Shown here: positions 7,550-16,619 of the stretch, piece after piece
Layout: every line of letters begins with the position of its first letter
Position numbering within the stretch: position 1 is the stretch's first letter
Source of the DNA: Clostridia bacterium
GTDB lineage: Bacteria; Bacillota; Sulfobacillia; DUSP01
Assembly (NCBI GenBank): GCA_012842575.1
Contig: DUSP01000133.1
Coordinates: 1 to 33,162 of the forward strand
Direction: 5' to 3'
Length of the DNA stretch: 33,162 bases
Made by a program: the position numbers and the translations under genes
Notes under the pieces: generated by a model
What the model was told of the DNA's origin: nothing
The model's input: only the letters and a program-made list of their open reading frames with translations
Database searches by the model: none

Positions 7550-9052
7550 GTGGCGGTGCGTCGCGGGGAAGTTTTGAGCGCTAAAGCAGCTTCGGGTGTT
7601 GTGGTTTTCTTTCTGCTACTCGTAATACTTTTACCCTCCCTTTCAGGTTGCGGGAGTATGCAGGCAAAAACCAAAGCCGATTCCGAAGCTGGCTCCGAAC
7701 CTCCCGCAATCAGCGTGGAGGTAGTCCCTGCCCGGAGGGGGGATCTTGTGGTCCGGGTTCCGGTGCCTGGTGTCGTAACTGCCGGAGCTCAGGTTGATCT
7801 CGCGTTCAAAGCGGGTGGTAAAATCGCTGACGTGGCGGTAAAACCAGGCGACAGGGTAGAGAAAGGTCAGGTCCTGGCGCGGCTCGAACAATCCGACATT
7901 CTGGCTCAAGTGGCTCAAGCAGAAGCCGCGGTGGAGGCCGCTACGGCCAACCTAGCCAGGGCCGAAAAAGGACCTCGGCCCGAGGAAATTGACCAGCTCA
8001 AGGCCCATGTCGAGGCGGCGCGTGCTGCGAGTGACGCCGCTTTACGCAACCTCGAGCGAATGAAAAGCCTCTACGAGGCGGGGGCCATTCCCAAAGCGCA
8101 ATACGAAGGGGCCGAGGTTCAGGCCGAAAGCGCCAGACAGCAGCTCGTAGCGGCCGAAAAGCAACTGGAACTCGCGCTAAAGGGCTCGCCTGAGGAAATA
8201 GTGGCCGCCGCGAAGGCTCAGGTCAAACAGGCACAAGCCGCCGCTTCTTTGGCGCGGTCGCAGCTTCAAGGTTCAAGTATCACAGCCCCGTTTGCCGGAG
8301 AAATATCGAGCGTAAACGCCGAGGAAGGCGAACTCGTATCCCCTGGCATGCCAATCCTGACACTGGTCGATCCTTCGGGATTATGTGTTTCGGCCGTGGC
8401 GTCGGAGAGTCTTTCAAAGTACCTCGAGCAGGGAAAAGAGGTTTTTATAAGGACGAAGACGTCGTCTACATCCGACGGAGCCACTGCCATTAAGGCGGTA
8501 CGCTCCGGCGGCGGATCCCCCGAAGATCTCATGGCGGCAGGGTACTTGCCCGCTGTGTTGACGGAGGTCTCCCCGTCGGCTGATCCCGGGACCAAGGGGT
8601 TCCTCATAAAAGCGGCGGTTGGGGCGCGGCACAAGTCGGATTCCGGTTCTACCGTTTCTGGAGCGGTCGGAGACTCAAACGCGCCCAGTGAACTCAAACC
8701 CGGCGTCTTTGCCGAAATCCTTCTCCCGACCGAAGAAACCCGCAATGCCGTGATAATACCCCGGAAGGCGGTACTGTCTGTGGATTCCTTTGACGAGGAC
8801 GCGCAAAACCAGGCGAGGCGCTGGGTCGCGTTCGTGGTGAAGAAGGCCGATGAAGGGTCCGGGAATACGAACGAGGAGCGCTGGGTAGCCGAAGAGAGGG
8901 TCGTGGAACCGGGAGTCGCCACCGCGGACCTCATCGAAGTTGTAAGCGGAATCAGGGAAGGCGAGCTCGTAGTGGTTACCGGCCAACACTTCCTCGAGAA
9001 CGGCTGCCGCGTGGTAATCGCGGGAGACGGTCGCGTCGGAGGTGCGGACTGA
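7550..9052 (+). CDS. RND efflux membrane fusion (HlyD-like) lipoprotein
   Basis: GTG start; lipobox LSGC after a hydrophobic stretch; biotinyl-lipoyl-like half motif (AGGKIADVAVKPGDRVEKGQVLARLEQSD), coiled coil, SSITAPFAGEISSVNAEEGELVSPG. Confidence 0.88.
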   Translation: MAVRRGEVLSAKAASGVVVFFLLLVILLPSLSGCGSMQAKTKADSEAGSEPPAISVEVVPARRGDLVVRVPVPGVVTAGAQVDLAFKAGGKIADVAVKPGDRVEKGQVLARLEQSDILAQVAQAEAAVEAATANLARAEKGPRPEEIDQLKAHVEAARAASDAALRNLERMKSLYEAGAIPKAQYEGAEVQAESARQQLVAAEKQLELALKGSPEEIVAAAKAQVKQAQAAASLARSQLQGSSITAPFAGEISSVNAEEGELVSPGMPILTLVDPSGLCVSAVASESLSKYLEQGKEVFIRTKTSSTSDGATAIKAVRSGGGSPEDLMAAGYLPAVLTEVSPSADPGTKGFLIKAAVGARHKSDSGSTVSGAVGDSNAPSELKPGVFAEILLPTEETRNAVIIPRKAVLSVDSFDEDAQNQARRWVAFVVKKADEGSGNTNEERWVAEERVVEPGVATADLIEVVSGIREGELVVVTGQHFLENGCRVVIAGDGRVGGAD

Positions 9053-12000
9053 TGTGGCTATGTAAGGTTGCTATCAGACGGCCTGTCACGGTCATAGTGC
9101 TGACCGTCCTCATCCTCCTCTTGGGCCTTACGTCCCTCAGGGGGATCGGCATAGACCTCCTTCCCAAGATGACCTTCCCCGTCATGGCCATCATAACGAG
9201 GTACTCCGGGGCCGGGCCGTCCGAAGTTGAACAACTTGTAACTCGACCTCTGGAAGAAATGATCGGAACGGTCACCAATGTCAGGTCGATAAGTTCCATG
9301 TCGCAGGAAGGCGTATCCATGGTGTTCGCCGAGTTCGAGTGGGGCACCAACATGGATACTGCGGCAACAGAGGTCAGGGAGCGCATCGACCTCGTCAAGG
9401 GGTATCTGCCGGACGATGTATCCAATCCCATGGTGATAAAAGCGGACCCCTCGATGATACCCGTCATCCAACTGTCTTTATCCGGCGGCCGCGACCTAGC
9501 TCAGCTTACTTCCCTGGCGGAGGATCTCGTGAAGCCGCGGCTCGAGCGCATCGATGGAGTGAGCGCGGTGGGGATCACCGGCGGGGTCACGGAAGAAGTC
9601 CACGTTATACTTGACCCGGTGCGGTTGGCCGGATACGGCATATCACCGTCTCAGGTGGCGGGGGCCTTGGCGATGGAGAACGTCAACTTACCCGGCGGCG
9701 CGGTGGAACAGGCCGGTACGCACCTTGTACTGCGGACCATGGGCGAGTTCCAAAGCCTGGAGGATGTCGAGCGGGTCGTAATTCCTACCGGTATCGGTAT
9801 GGGAATGGGGGTGAGCCCAAGTGCGGGGGCAGTGGCGGGTGCGACCATGGGTGGAGGCCTCGACGGCCTTTCAGGAACGGGAATGGGCGCGGCAGGTGGG
9901 GGCGGAGGTAGCGTGACCTCGGGCTTTGGAGGCTCCTTGGGCCTTTCGGCCGGCGCGAACAGACCACCCGTGCAGGTGATGATCAGAGATGTTGGACGCG
10001 TCGAGTACGGGTACGCGGAACGAAGGCAAATTACTAGGGTCAATGGTCGTCCCAGCATCGGTCTCGTGATCCAGAAGCAATCGGGAGCCAATACGGTGCA
10101 GGTGTCTGATAGGGTTCTTGAGGAAGTGAAAAAGCTCCAAAAGGAATTACCCTCCACCGTCAGTCTCCAGGTGGCGCTCGATCAAGCGGAATTCATAAGG
10201 CTTTCCATCATGAACCTCCTTCAGAATATAGTCATCGGGGGAATTCTCGCGGTTTTGGTTTTATGGGTTTTCCTCCGCAGCGTGAAGAGCACCCTCGTGA
10301 TAGCGGTTTCGATCCCTGTCTCGGCGGTGGCGGCACTGGTCTTGGTTTATTTTTCGGGAATGACGCTAAACCTCATCTCGCTCGGTGGCCTGGCTCTGGG
10401 CGTAGGTATGCTTGTAGACAACTCCATTGTAGTGCTGGAGAGCATTTTCAGGCACAGGCAGAAGGGGAAAGAGGCGGAGGAGGCGGCTTACGTTGGGACC
10501 ACCGAAGTAGGTGGGGCTGTGACCGCCTCGACATTGACCACCATTGCGGTGTTCGTCCCGATCCTCTTCATAAGCGGGCTGGCCGCCCAGATCTTCAGGG
10601 AGCTTGCCCTGACCGTTTCCTTCGCGCTCGCCACGTCGTTGTTCGTCGCCGTGACGTTCGTTCCCATGGTGGCGGCGAGGATGATGGCCGGGGGATTAAC
10701 GTTAAGCGACGGTGTGGGCGAAAACGAAGCCAGCAGTGGGCCTTCTCGGCGAAAGGCGAAACGCTGGCGCGTGTGGGTTGATCGACTTGGCGATGCGGTG
10801 GACTCTCTTCCCGTATGGTATAGAGGCGTCCTCGGAAAGGCGTTGAGGAGAAGGAAACCGATTCTCATCCTTGCGGTTGTCGCCATGGTCGCCTGCGGTG
10901 CTGCAATACCGGTGCTCGGATCCGAACTCATCCCCATGACGGACTCAGGGATCATCACGTTGAACGTCACGATGCCCAAGGGATCCGCCTTGTCCGAGAC
11001 CGCCAGGGTCGCGGGCGTGGTGGAGGAGGAATGTCTTGAAATTCCGGAAATCGACACGGTTTTCGAAACCGTGGGATCCGAGAGCATCATGATGTTCGGG
11101 TTATCGGAAGGGCAAAGCGACTTAGCCTCTTTCACTTTGGAACTCGTCCCCAAGGACAGTAGAGAACGGAGCACGGAAGAGGTGGCGGAGGAACTGAGGC
11201 GACGGCTTGCTCGAATACCGGGGGCTGACTTGAAAGTTTCGACGGGTAGCGCGATGGGTTTTAACGAGGCGCTCATGGGGGCTCCCCTACAGGTGAGTGT
11301 AAAGGGGGACGACCTCGAGCGGGTTAAGGAGATCGCTGCTGCAGTAGCGGCGAGGATCAAAGACGTCCCAGGTCTGCGAGACGTAAAGAGCACCCTCGAA
11401 GAGGGGCGGCCGGAATTGCGGGTAATCGTCGACAGAGGAAGGGCTGCGTTTTACGGGTTCAACGCTGCCAGCATCGCCAGCACCCTCAAGGCGTCGGTTC
11501 AAGGGGAGACCGCAGCCAAGTTCAGGGTCTCGGGAGACGAGATGGATATAAGGGTGGTGCTCGAGGAAGGTGCGCGGGCTACCCCGCAGGACGTCGAGGC
11601 AATTCAGCTGACGAGCCCCCTGGGGGTCACAGTGCCTTTGAAGGAAGTGGCGTCGTTGGTGATAGAGGAGGGACCTACCACTATTGAAAGGGAGGATCAA
11701 GCGCGGGTGGCATACGTAAACGCGGAACTGACCGGCAGGACCCTCGGCCAGGTGGTGAAGGACGTCGAAGCGCGCCTGAAAGATCTCCCTCTCCCGTATG
11801 GGTACTCGGTATCGGTGAGCGGCCAGGCGGAGCAGATGGCGGAGGCCTTCGGGGATCTGTCCTTCGCCTTGGTTTTGGCCATAGTGCTGGTCTATATGGT
11901 CATGGCAGCGCAGTTTGAATCCTTCATCCAGCCTGCCATCATAATGGGAGCGGTTCCGCTGGCGTTGACAGGGGTGATTCCAGGGTTGATCCTGACGAGG

Positions 12001-12417
12001 ACACCGGTGTCGATTCCCGTATACATAGGGGCCATTACGCTGGCCGGCATAGTGGTGAACAACGCCATAGTGTTGGTGGATTATACGAACCAGCTCCGCG
12101 CAAGGGGTATGAATCGGGACGAAGCGCTGGTCGAGGCGGGCGCTACGCGCTTGAGGCCTATCCTGATGACCACAGTCACCACGGTTTTGGGATTGCTCCC
12201 TTTGGTGTTGGGTATCGGAGAAGGATCGGAAATGCAAAGGCCACTTGCCGTCACGGTGGTCGGAGGCCTTACGATGTCGACGTTGCTCACTCTGGTCGTG
12301 GTTCCCGCCATATACACTTTGGTGGATGATATCGGGTCGAGGATAGCGAAGCGGCTCGGCGGGCGTAGCCGGAAGGTCGTAGCCGGGGTGACGCCGGGTG
12401 ACTGGCGGCGGGGCTAA
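9052..12417 (+). CDS. HAE1/AcrB-type RND efflux transporter
   Basis: 1121 aa; RRPVTVIVLTVLILLLG..LPKMTFPVMAIITRYSGAGPSEVEQLVTRPLE..; LGVGMLVDNSIVVLESI; GIVVNNAIVLVDY; TGA/ATG overlap with the upstream gene. Confidence 0.95.
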   Translation: MWLCKVAIRRPVTVIVLTVLILLLGLTSLRGIGIDLLPKMTFPVMAIITRYSGAGPSEVEQLVTRPLEEMIGTVTNVRSISSMSQEGVSMVFAEFEWGTNMDTAATEVRERIDLVKGYLPDDVSNPMVIKADPSMIPVIQLSLSGGRDLAQLTSLAEDLVKPRLERIDGVSAVGITGGVTEEVHVILDPVRLAGYGISPSQVAGALAMENVNLPGGAVEQAGTHLVLRTMGEFQSLEDVERVVIPTGIGMGMGVSPSAGAVAGATMGGGLDGLSGTGMGAAGGGGGSVTSGFGGSLGLSAGANRPPVQVMIRDVGRVEYGYAERRQITRVNGRPSIGLVIQKQSGANTVQVSDRVLEEVKKLQKELPSTVSLQVALDQAEFIRLSIMNLLQNIVIGGILAVLVLWVFLRSVKSTLVIAVSIPVSAVAALVLVYFSGMTLNLISLGGLALGVGMLVDNSIVVLESIFRHRQKGKEAEEAAYVGTTEVGGAVTASTLTTIAVFVPILFISGLAAQIFRELALTVSFALATSLFVAVTFVPMVAARMMAGGLTLSDGVGENEASSGPSRRKAKRWRVWVDRLGDAVDSLPVWYRGVLGKALRRRKPILILAVVAMVACGAAIPVLGSELIPMTDSGIITLNVTMPKGSALSETARVAGVVEEECLEIPEIDTVFETVGSESIMMFGLSEGQSDLASFTLELVPKDSRERSTEEVAEELRRRLARIPGADLKVSTGSAMGFNEALMGAPLQVSVKGDDLERVKEIAAAVAARIKDVPGLRDVKSTLEEGRPELRVIVDRGRAAFYGFNAASIASTLKASVQGETAAKFRVSGDEMDIRVVLEEGARATPQDVEAIQLTSPLGVTVPLKEVASLVIEEGPTTIEREDQARVAYVNAELTGRTLGQVVKDVEARLKDLPLPYGYSVSVSGQAEQMAEAFGDLSFALVLAIVLVYMVMAAQFESFIQPAIIMGAVPLALTGVIPGLILTRTPVSIPVYIGAITLAGIVVNNAIVLVDYTNQLRARGMNRDEALVEAGATRLRPILMTTVTTVLGLLPLVLGIGEGSEMQRPLAVTVVGGLTMSTLLTLVVVPAIYTLVDDIGSRIAKRLGGRSRKVVAGVTPGDWRRG

Positions 12418-12508
12418 AACCGTGTCAACCGGAGTCGAAACGGCGTCAAGACAAAGGGCGCATCCGGACAAAGCGTCGCATTTGCCGTCGGTTGGAGGAG
12501 GGTCCGAA

Positions 12509-13867
12509 ATGGCAGACCGGCCGCACTTCAGTACGGGCCATAAGTTCGGGTTCAATGAGCTTGTAAGAGCGTTTTCTCCAAGGCCCAGTTCCAAGTCGTC
12601 TAATTCGGCGATCTTGTTCAATCGGCTCACGAGAGCGTTTTCTCCCAGCAGACTTGGGGTGAGACCCTTGACTGCTTTGAGCCTCCTGCTGGTCGTCACG
12701 CTCCTTTTGGCGGGTCTGGAGCCGGGGCTCACAGGGTGGTTTGGCAAGCCTGTGGAAGGAGCCGACGTGAAGGGGTTCGATGTAGAGGGGGCAGTCAAGT
12801 TTGCCCAGCGGAGAAACCCTTATATCGAGATGGCCGAGGCCAGGATGGAGCAGGCTCGCATAATGTGGGAACAGGCCGAGGAAGCGGCGAAACAGGCGGA
12901 GCTCGCACTCGGCGGGGCGCCGATACCGTACGAAATAGCCGTAATGCCCTTCCAGGCCAAGACAGGATATAACATCGCGAAGAAAGCCTACGAGGCGGCC
13001 CAGGCGGGAATAGGGCTGGCGGCCGAAGCGGCCTATTACGGGGTTCTCAAGGCCGAAGGGATGTACGAAGTGGCCGAGCAAGCGGTGAAAAGGGGCAAAG
13101 ACCAGGTGGAACTCGCCAGGAAAATGCGCGATGCGGGCCTGGTGGCTCCCAAGGACGTCATCGACGCCGAGGTCAAACTGGCAGAGATGGAGGCCAACTT
13201 GGCGACGGCTGAAAAGTATAGAGGACTGGCGAGACTCGGGTTCTTGAAGACCTTGGGGCTTGCCTTCGACGAAGCGTTCGAACTGACGGATAAAGAGATC
13301 CAGTACGTCAGCTTCAGAGAAGTAGACGAAGAAGACCTTCCGAAAAAAGTCGAGGAAGCGCTGAAGAATCGGTTCGAGGTGTACCAGGCCGAGAGGACGC
13401 TCGACCTGAAGGAAATCGAAGTCGACCTGATGTACGGACACCCGTTTACGGATACGAACCAAAACGCCATGAAGCCCTACATGCAGGCCGCCGCCGAGGA
13501 GGCGGTGGACGAAGCTCGAGCCGCTCTGGCCGCGAAGAAGGCCGAGGTCGAGTATAGCGTTCGAGAAGCCTTCCTCAGCATCAAGGAAGCCGAGGAGAGG
13601 GTGAACTTGGCGGCGAGGGCGGTGGAACAGGCCGAGGAGGCCTTGCGACTCGCCAAACTCAGGTACTCCGCTGGGCTTTCGACGAGTCTCGAGGTCATGG
13701 CGGCGGAGCTCGCGTTGACCCAGACACAAAACGCGCGGCTTCAGGCGATTTACGACCATAACCTCGCGAAAGCCAACTTCAGGGCGGCGTGCGGGGTTGG
13801 TACCGGAGGGATAGGTGCCTCGATGGGGGCAATGGGCGTGGCCGGAGGCGCCGGACCGACGGAATGA
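12509..13867 (+). CDS. TolC/OEP-family-like coiled-coil efflux protein
   Basis: ATG with GGAGGAGGG upstream; two-fold repeated OEP-like helices (..ARKMRDAGLVAPKDVIDAEVKLAEMEANLATAEKYRGLARLGFLKTLGL.. and ..ALRLAKLRYSAGLSTSLEVMAAELALTQTQNARLQAIYDHNLAKANFRAACG). Immediately downstream of the RND pump. Confidence 0.8.
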   Translation: MADRPHFSTGHKFGFNELVRAFSPRPSSKSSNSAILFNRLTRAFSPSRLGVRPLTALSLLLVVTLLLAGLEPGLTGWFGKPVEGADVKGFDVEGAVKFAQRRNPYIEMAEARMEQARIMWEQAEEAAKQAELALGGAPIPYEIAVMPFQAKTGYNIAKKAYEAAQAGIGLAAEAAYYGVLKAEGMYEVAEQAVKRGKDQVELARKMRDAGLVAPKDVIDAEVKLAEMEANLATAEKYRGLARLGFLKTLGLAFDEAFELTDKEIQYVSFREVDEEDLPKKVEEALKNRFEVYQAERTLDLKEIEVDLMYGHPFTDTNQNAMKPYMQAAAEEAVDEARAALAAKKAEVEYSVREAFLSIKEAEERVNLAARAVEQAEEALRLAKLRYSAGLSTSLEVMAAELALTQTQNARLQAIYDHNLAKANFRAACGVGTGGIGASMGAMGVAGGAGPTE

Positions 13868-14083
13868 CGGGAATGCCAGCCCTCGGAACAAACGTCTTCG
13901 ACTGCGGGGGATATGAGTAACTGGGATGCCGAGAATGTGAGTAACCGGGTGTAGGCTAGGACAGAAGTGGGCTTGGGGTAATAAGGCAAAGGGGTCCGCC
14001 AAGGCCCGCCTTGGAAAAAGCGGGGCGTGCGGACAGGCTCCGAGGCGCTGAAAAGGCCTGAGGGAAAGAGTGATGGGTAAAGA

Positions 14084-15058
14084 GTGATGGGTGATGGAGA
14101 GAGGGGCAATAATAGTGAGATGATGATGAGCAGCGGTCCGTCCAACGGTGTTGTCAGCGGCACCGGACCAACTGAAGCTTCCGTTACGTCCGACCCGGCG
14201 CAGCAGCACCTTGTCTCTTCCGACCAGGGAAAGCGTCAGCAGATAATGAGCGCGGCGGTAGACGTATTCTCTCGAAAGGGTTACCACGGAACCAGAATGG
14301 AGGAAGTAGCCGATCTCGCTGGAGTTGCAAAGGGTACCGTTTACCTTTACTTTCCCAGCAAAGAGGCGCTTTTGCGCGAGATCGTACGGGCAGCGGTGGA
14401 AACCTATGTCAGCGATATTGAGGCAATCGCGCGAGGCGGTGGCGGACGGAGCCACGCGAGCGCGACGGACGAAGGTATTGGAAATGCTCGAGATGAGCGG
14501 GGGCGTAACTGCCAGGAACCGGCGGAGATTCGCCCCAATAAAAGCAAGGTGACCGCGACCGACGGAGGCTATATCGCTGACAGCGTGCGCGCAAAACTTG
14601 AACGGATTGTACGATACAGTCTCGACCTCGCCCGGCAAAACCGCCCCATGGCCAAAGTCGTTATGGAAAGCATACCAGGGCTGGCCGATGAAATCGTAAG
14701 GTGGTTCGGCAGCGTTCGCAAGAGCATAGTGGATGCCGTGGCTCGCCTCATCGCCGAGGGTATAAGGAGAGGCGAATTCGTCGACACCGATCCAAGGCTC
14801 GCGGCGGTGGCGTTTCTCGGGGCCATGAGGGCACTCGTAGCCTCGGTCTTCATGAACTGTCAAGCCGATAATCTGGATCTCGAGGGTGAATTCGAGGGCG
14901 CTATCGGATCTCCTGAGCACCACGAGCACCACGTGGCGGGATCTCAGGGGCGGCGTGAAGGTGAGCCTCGAGAAGACTACTGTATCAATAACCTCTCACG
15001 TTTCCTGGTTAACCTTTTTTGTGAAGGCATTTCGCAAGGGTGCCAGCGAACGCCGTAA
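14084..15058 (+). CDS. TetR/AcrR-family transcriptional regulator
   Basis: HTH region KRQQIMSAAVDVFSRKGYHGTRMEEVADLAGVAKGTVYLYFPSKEALLREIV. Start site uncertain; an in-frame ATG cluster near 14120 is an alternative. Confidence 0.88.
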   Translation: MMGDGERGNNSEMMMSSGPSNGVVSGTGPTEASVTSDPAQQHLVSSDQGKRQQIMSAAVDVFSRKGYHGTRMEEVADLAGVAKGTVYLYFPSKEALLREIVRAAVETYVSDIEAIARGGGGRSHASATDEGIGNARDERGRNCQEPAEIRPNKSKVTATDGGYIADSVRAKLERIVRYSLDLARQNRPMAKVVMESIPGLADEIVRWFGSVRKSIVDAVARLIAEGIRRGEFVDTDPRLAAVAFLGAMRALVASVFMNCQADNLDLEGEFEGAIGSPEHHEHHVAGSQGRREGEPREDYCINNLSRFLVNLFCEGISQGCQRTP

Positions 15059-15443
15059 GGAGAATGAAGCGTACGGTGACTGAGTCGCCTGAGAAGGCCG
15101 ATGTGTCTGGACTGAAGAGAACGTCGCTCGAAGGCCGTGGAATTGATCGATTCGTTCGCCAAGCCCTTACAAGCATTATACCATGACCCTCGTTTGGGTT
15201 TATCGTGGTCCTACGAAAACTGATCCAGACCGGGGTACGCGAGGTTGTGTGGGAGGCTCCATTTCCGGGGAACTTTATTCTACCGCCATCGTCGAAGATT
15301 CGGCGAAAGCGTTATGAGGTATGTTAGAAGAAGCATGCCGGGAACTGAAGATGCCGAGAATTTTCGGGCGAGGGATTATAAGCGAGAGACTGTAGGCGAA
15401 AGATCGCGTAGTGAGGTCCGCGGTTAGAGGGGAGTTGGTCCGG

Positions 15444-16064
15444 ATGTGGTTCACAAAAGAAAGGAAAGGCACCACCGTGACCAGACATTTGTCCCTTGTC
15501 GCGTTAGTGGTCGTCTTGGTCATGGTCATAATGGTCGCGGGTTCTGCCGGCTGTACGAAGTCGCCCTCCGGTGAAGGAAAGCCCGAGGACGAAAGAACCT
15601 CCGAGGAGAAAACGTCTGAAGGCGAGTCTACACTGCCAGCCGGTGAAAAGGTCACTTTGACTCTCTACTTCCCGGACAGTCAGGCGCAATATCTGGTTCG
15701 AGAGGCGCGTGAGGTGACTAAAGGCGATACCGACCTCCCCGACCTGGTTATACAAGAGCTTATAAAGGGTCCCACCACTTCGGGACTGGGAGCTTCTATA
15801 CCAAAGGAAGCGAAATTGGTATCGCCGGTGAAGGTCGAAGACGGCGTCGCCTATGTGGATTTCAACAAAGAGTTTCAGACCAAGCACTGGGGCGGAAGCG
15901 CCGGAGAGTTAATGACCGTCTATTCCATCGTGAACTCGCTGACCGAGCTCGAGGGCATAAAATCCGTGGTGTTTCTCATAGAAGGGAAGCCACTCGATAG
16001 CCTGGCAGGCCACATGGATCTCACAGGACCTGTGGAACGCAACCCAGATCTTATTGCCGGGTAG
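15444..16064 (+). CDS. GerMN-domain lipoprotein
   Basis: Signal/lipobox (VMVIMVAGSAGC), then KVTLTLYFPDSQAQYLVREAREV..LPDLVIQELIKGPTTSGLGASIPKEAKL..VAYVDFNKEF.., typical of GerMN domains. ATG at 15444 with GAGGGGAG upstream. Confidence 0.85.
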   Translation: MWFTKERKGTTVTRHLSLVALVVVLVMVIMVAGSAGCTKSPSGEGKPEDERTSEEKTSEGESTLPAGEKVTLTLYFPDSQAQYLVREAREVTKGDTDLPDLVIQELIKGPTTSGLGASIPKEAKLVSPVKVEDGVAYVDFNKEFQTKHWGGSAGELMTVYSIVNSLTELEGIKSVVFLIEGKPLDSLAGHMDLTGPVERNPDLIAG

Positions 16065-16127
16065 GCCTCAAGCGGATGTTGGCGGTCTATGCTCACAGGC
16101 CCATAGGCCGAGTGCTATGATGATGCG

Positions 16128-16235
16128 ATGAGGCGAAAGCTCATGGCGGTTGAGGATGGCGTTAGCGAGACTGTCAACCCCTGACGAACTCACATAAGGC
16201 CCTGGGATCGCCGATGGGCGTTACCCGGGGCCTTA
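16128..16235 (+). other. Intergenic region with several consecutive inverted repeats (possible structured RNA)
   Basis: ATGAG/CTCAT (16128-16144), GGTTGA/TCAACC (16148-16179), TAAGGCCCTGGG/CCCGGGGCCTTA (16195-16235, one T-G pair). Confidence 0.35.
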
Positions 16236-16311
16236 CGGTCCCGACCGGAATTTCAACCCGATGATTCTGTGGAACGCCGACGTGGTGGTTTTCAGGGTTT
16301 TCGGTGTCTTC

Positions 16312-16340
16312 TTGACGGCTTGGTCTTCCCATCTTACAAT
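16312..16340 (+). promoter_or_regulatory. Sigma-A promoter for the second AbrB/PIN pair (TTGACG - 17 nt - TACAAT)
   Basis: TTGACG 16312-16317, TACAAT 16335-16340, start codon at 16368. Confidence 0.7.
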
Positions 16341-16367
16341 GCAAGTAAGACAAAGGGGGGGCACTCT

Positions 16368-16619
16368 ATGGAAACCGTCACTCTATCTTCAAAAGGACAA
16401 CTCGTTCTCCCAAAAAGCATCCGTGACCGCCTTTCCTTATCCCCGGGCGGACGCCTCATGGTCAGCCTCGTCGACGGGAAGGTGGTGCTGGAACCCATTT
16501 ATGAAAAAACTCGGCCGGGATGGCGAAAGTGGGGCGGCGCGTTACGTGGAGAGCCACTGCTTACGGAGCATATGGCCGAACACAATGCCGAGGTAACGCA
16601 CGATGAGAAAGGTACTTGA
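16368..16619 (+). CDS. AbrB/SpoVT-type antitoxin (second pair)
   Basis: METVTLSSKGQLVLPKSIRDRLSLSPGGRLMVSLVDGKVVLEPI: AbrB/MazE-like; ATG preceded by AAAGGGGGGG. Confidence 0.85.
   Translation: METVTLSSKGQLVLPKSIRDRLSLSPGGRLMVSLVDGKVVLEPIYEKTRPGWRKWGGALRGEPLLTEHMAEHNAEVTHDEKGT

Noticed and set aside
9339-9614. 91-aa plus-strand ORF inside the RND gene
   Set aside because: Out-of-frame shadow ORF within a strongly supported CDS.
11287-12798. 503-aa open frame on the minus strand
   Set aside because: Antisense to the RND pump; shadow frame with no domain signature.
13999-14014. CCAAGGCCCGCCTTGG hairpin between the TolC-like and TetR genes
   Set aside because: Short stem with tiny loop and no T-tract; not convincing as a terminator or operator.
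12446-14932. 828-aa open frame on the minus strand
   Set aside because: Antisense to well-supported TolC-like and TetR genes; composition rich in His/Arg/Gly/Leu typical of antisense frames in GC-rich coding DNA; no recognisable domain or RBS.
16121-16180. Hammerhead-like core (GATGAGGCGAAAGC)
   Set aside because: Required CUGANGA...GAAA arrangement and flanking stems do not fit; kept only as generic structured region.
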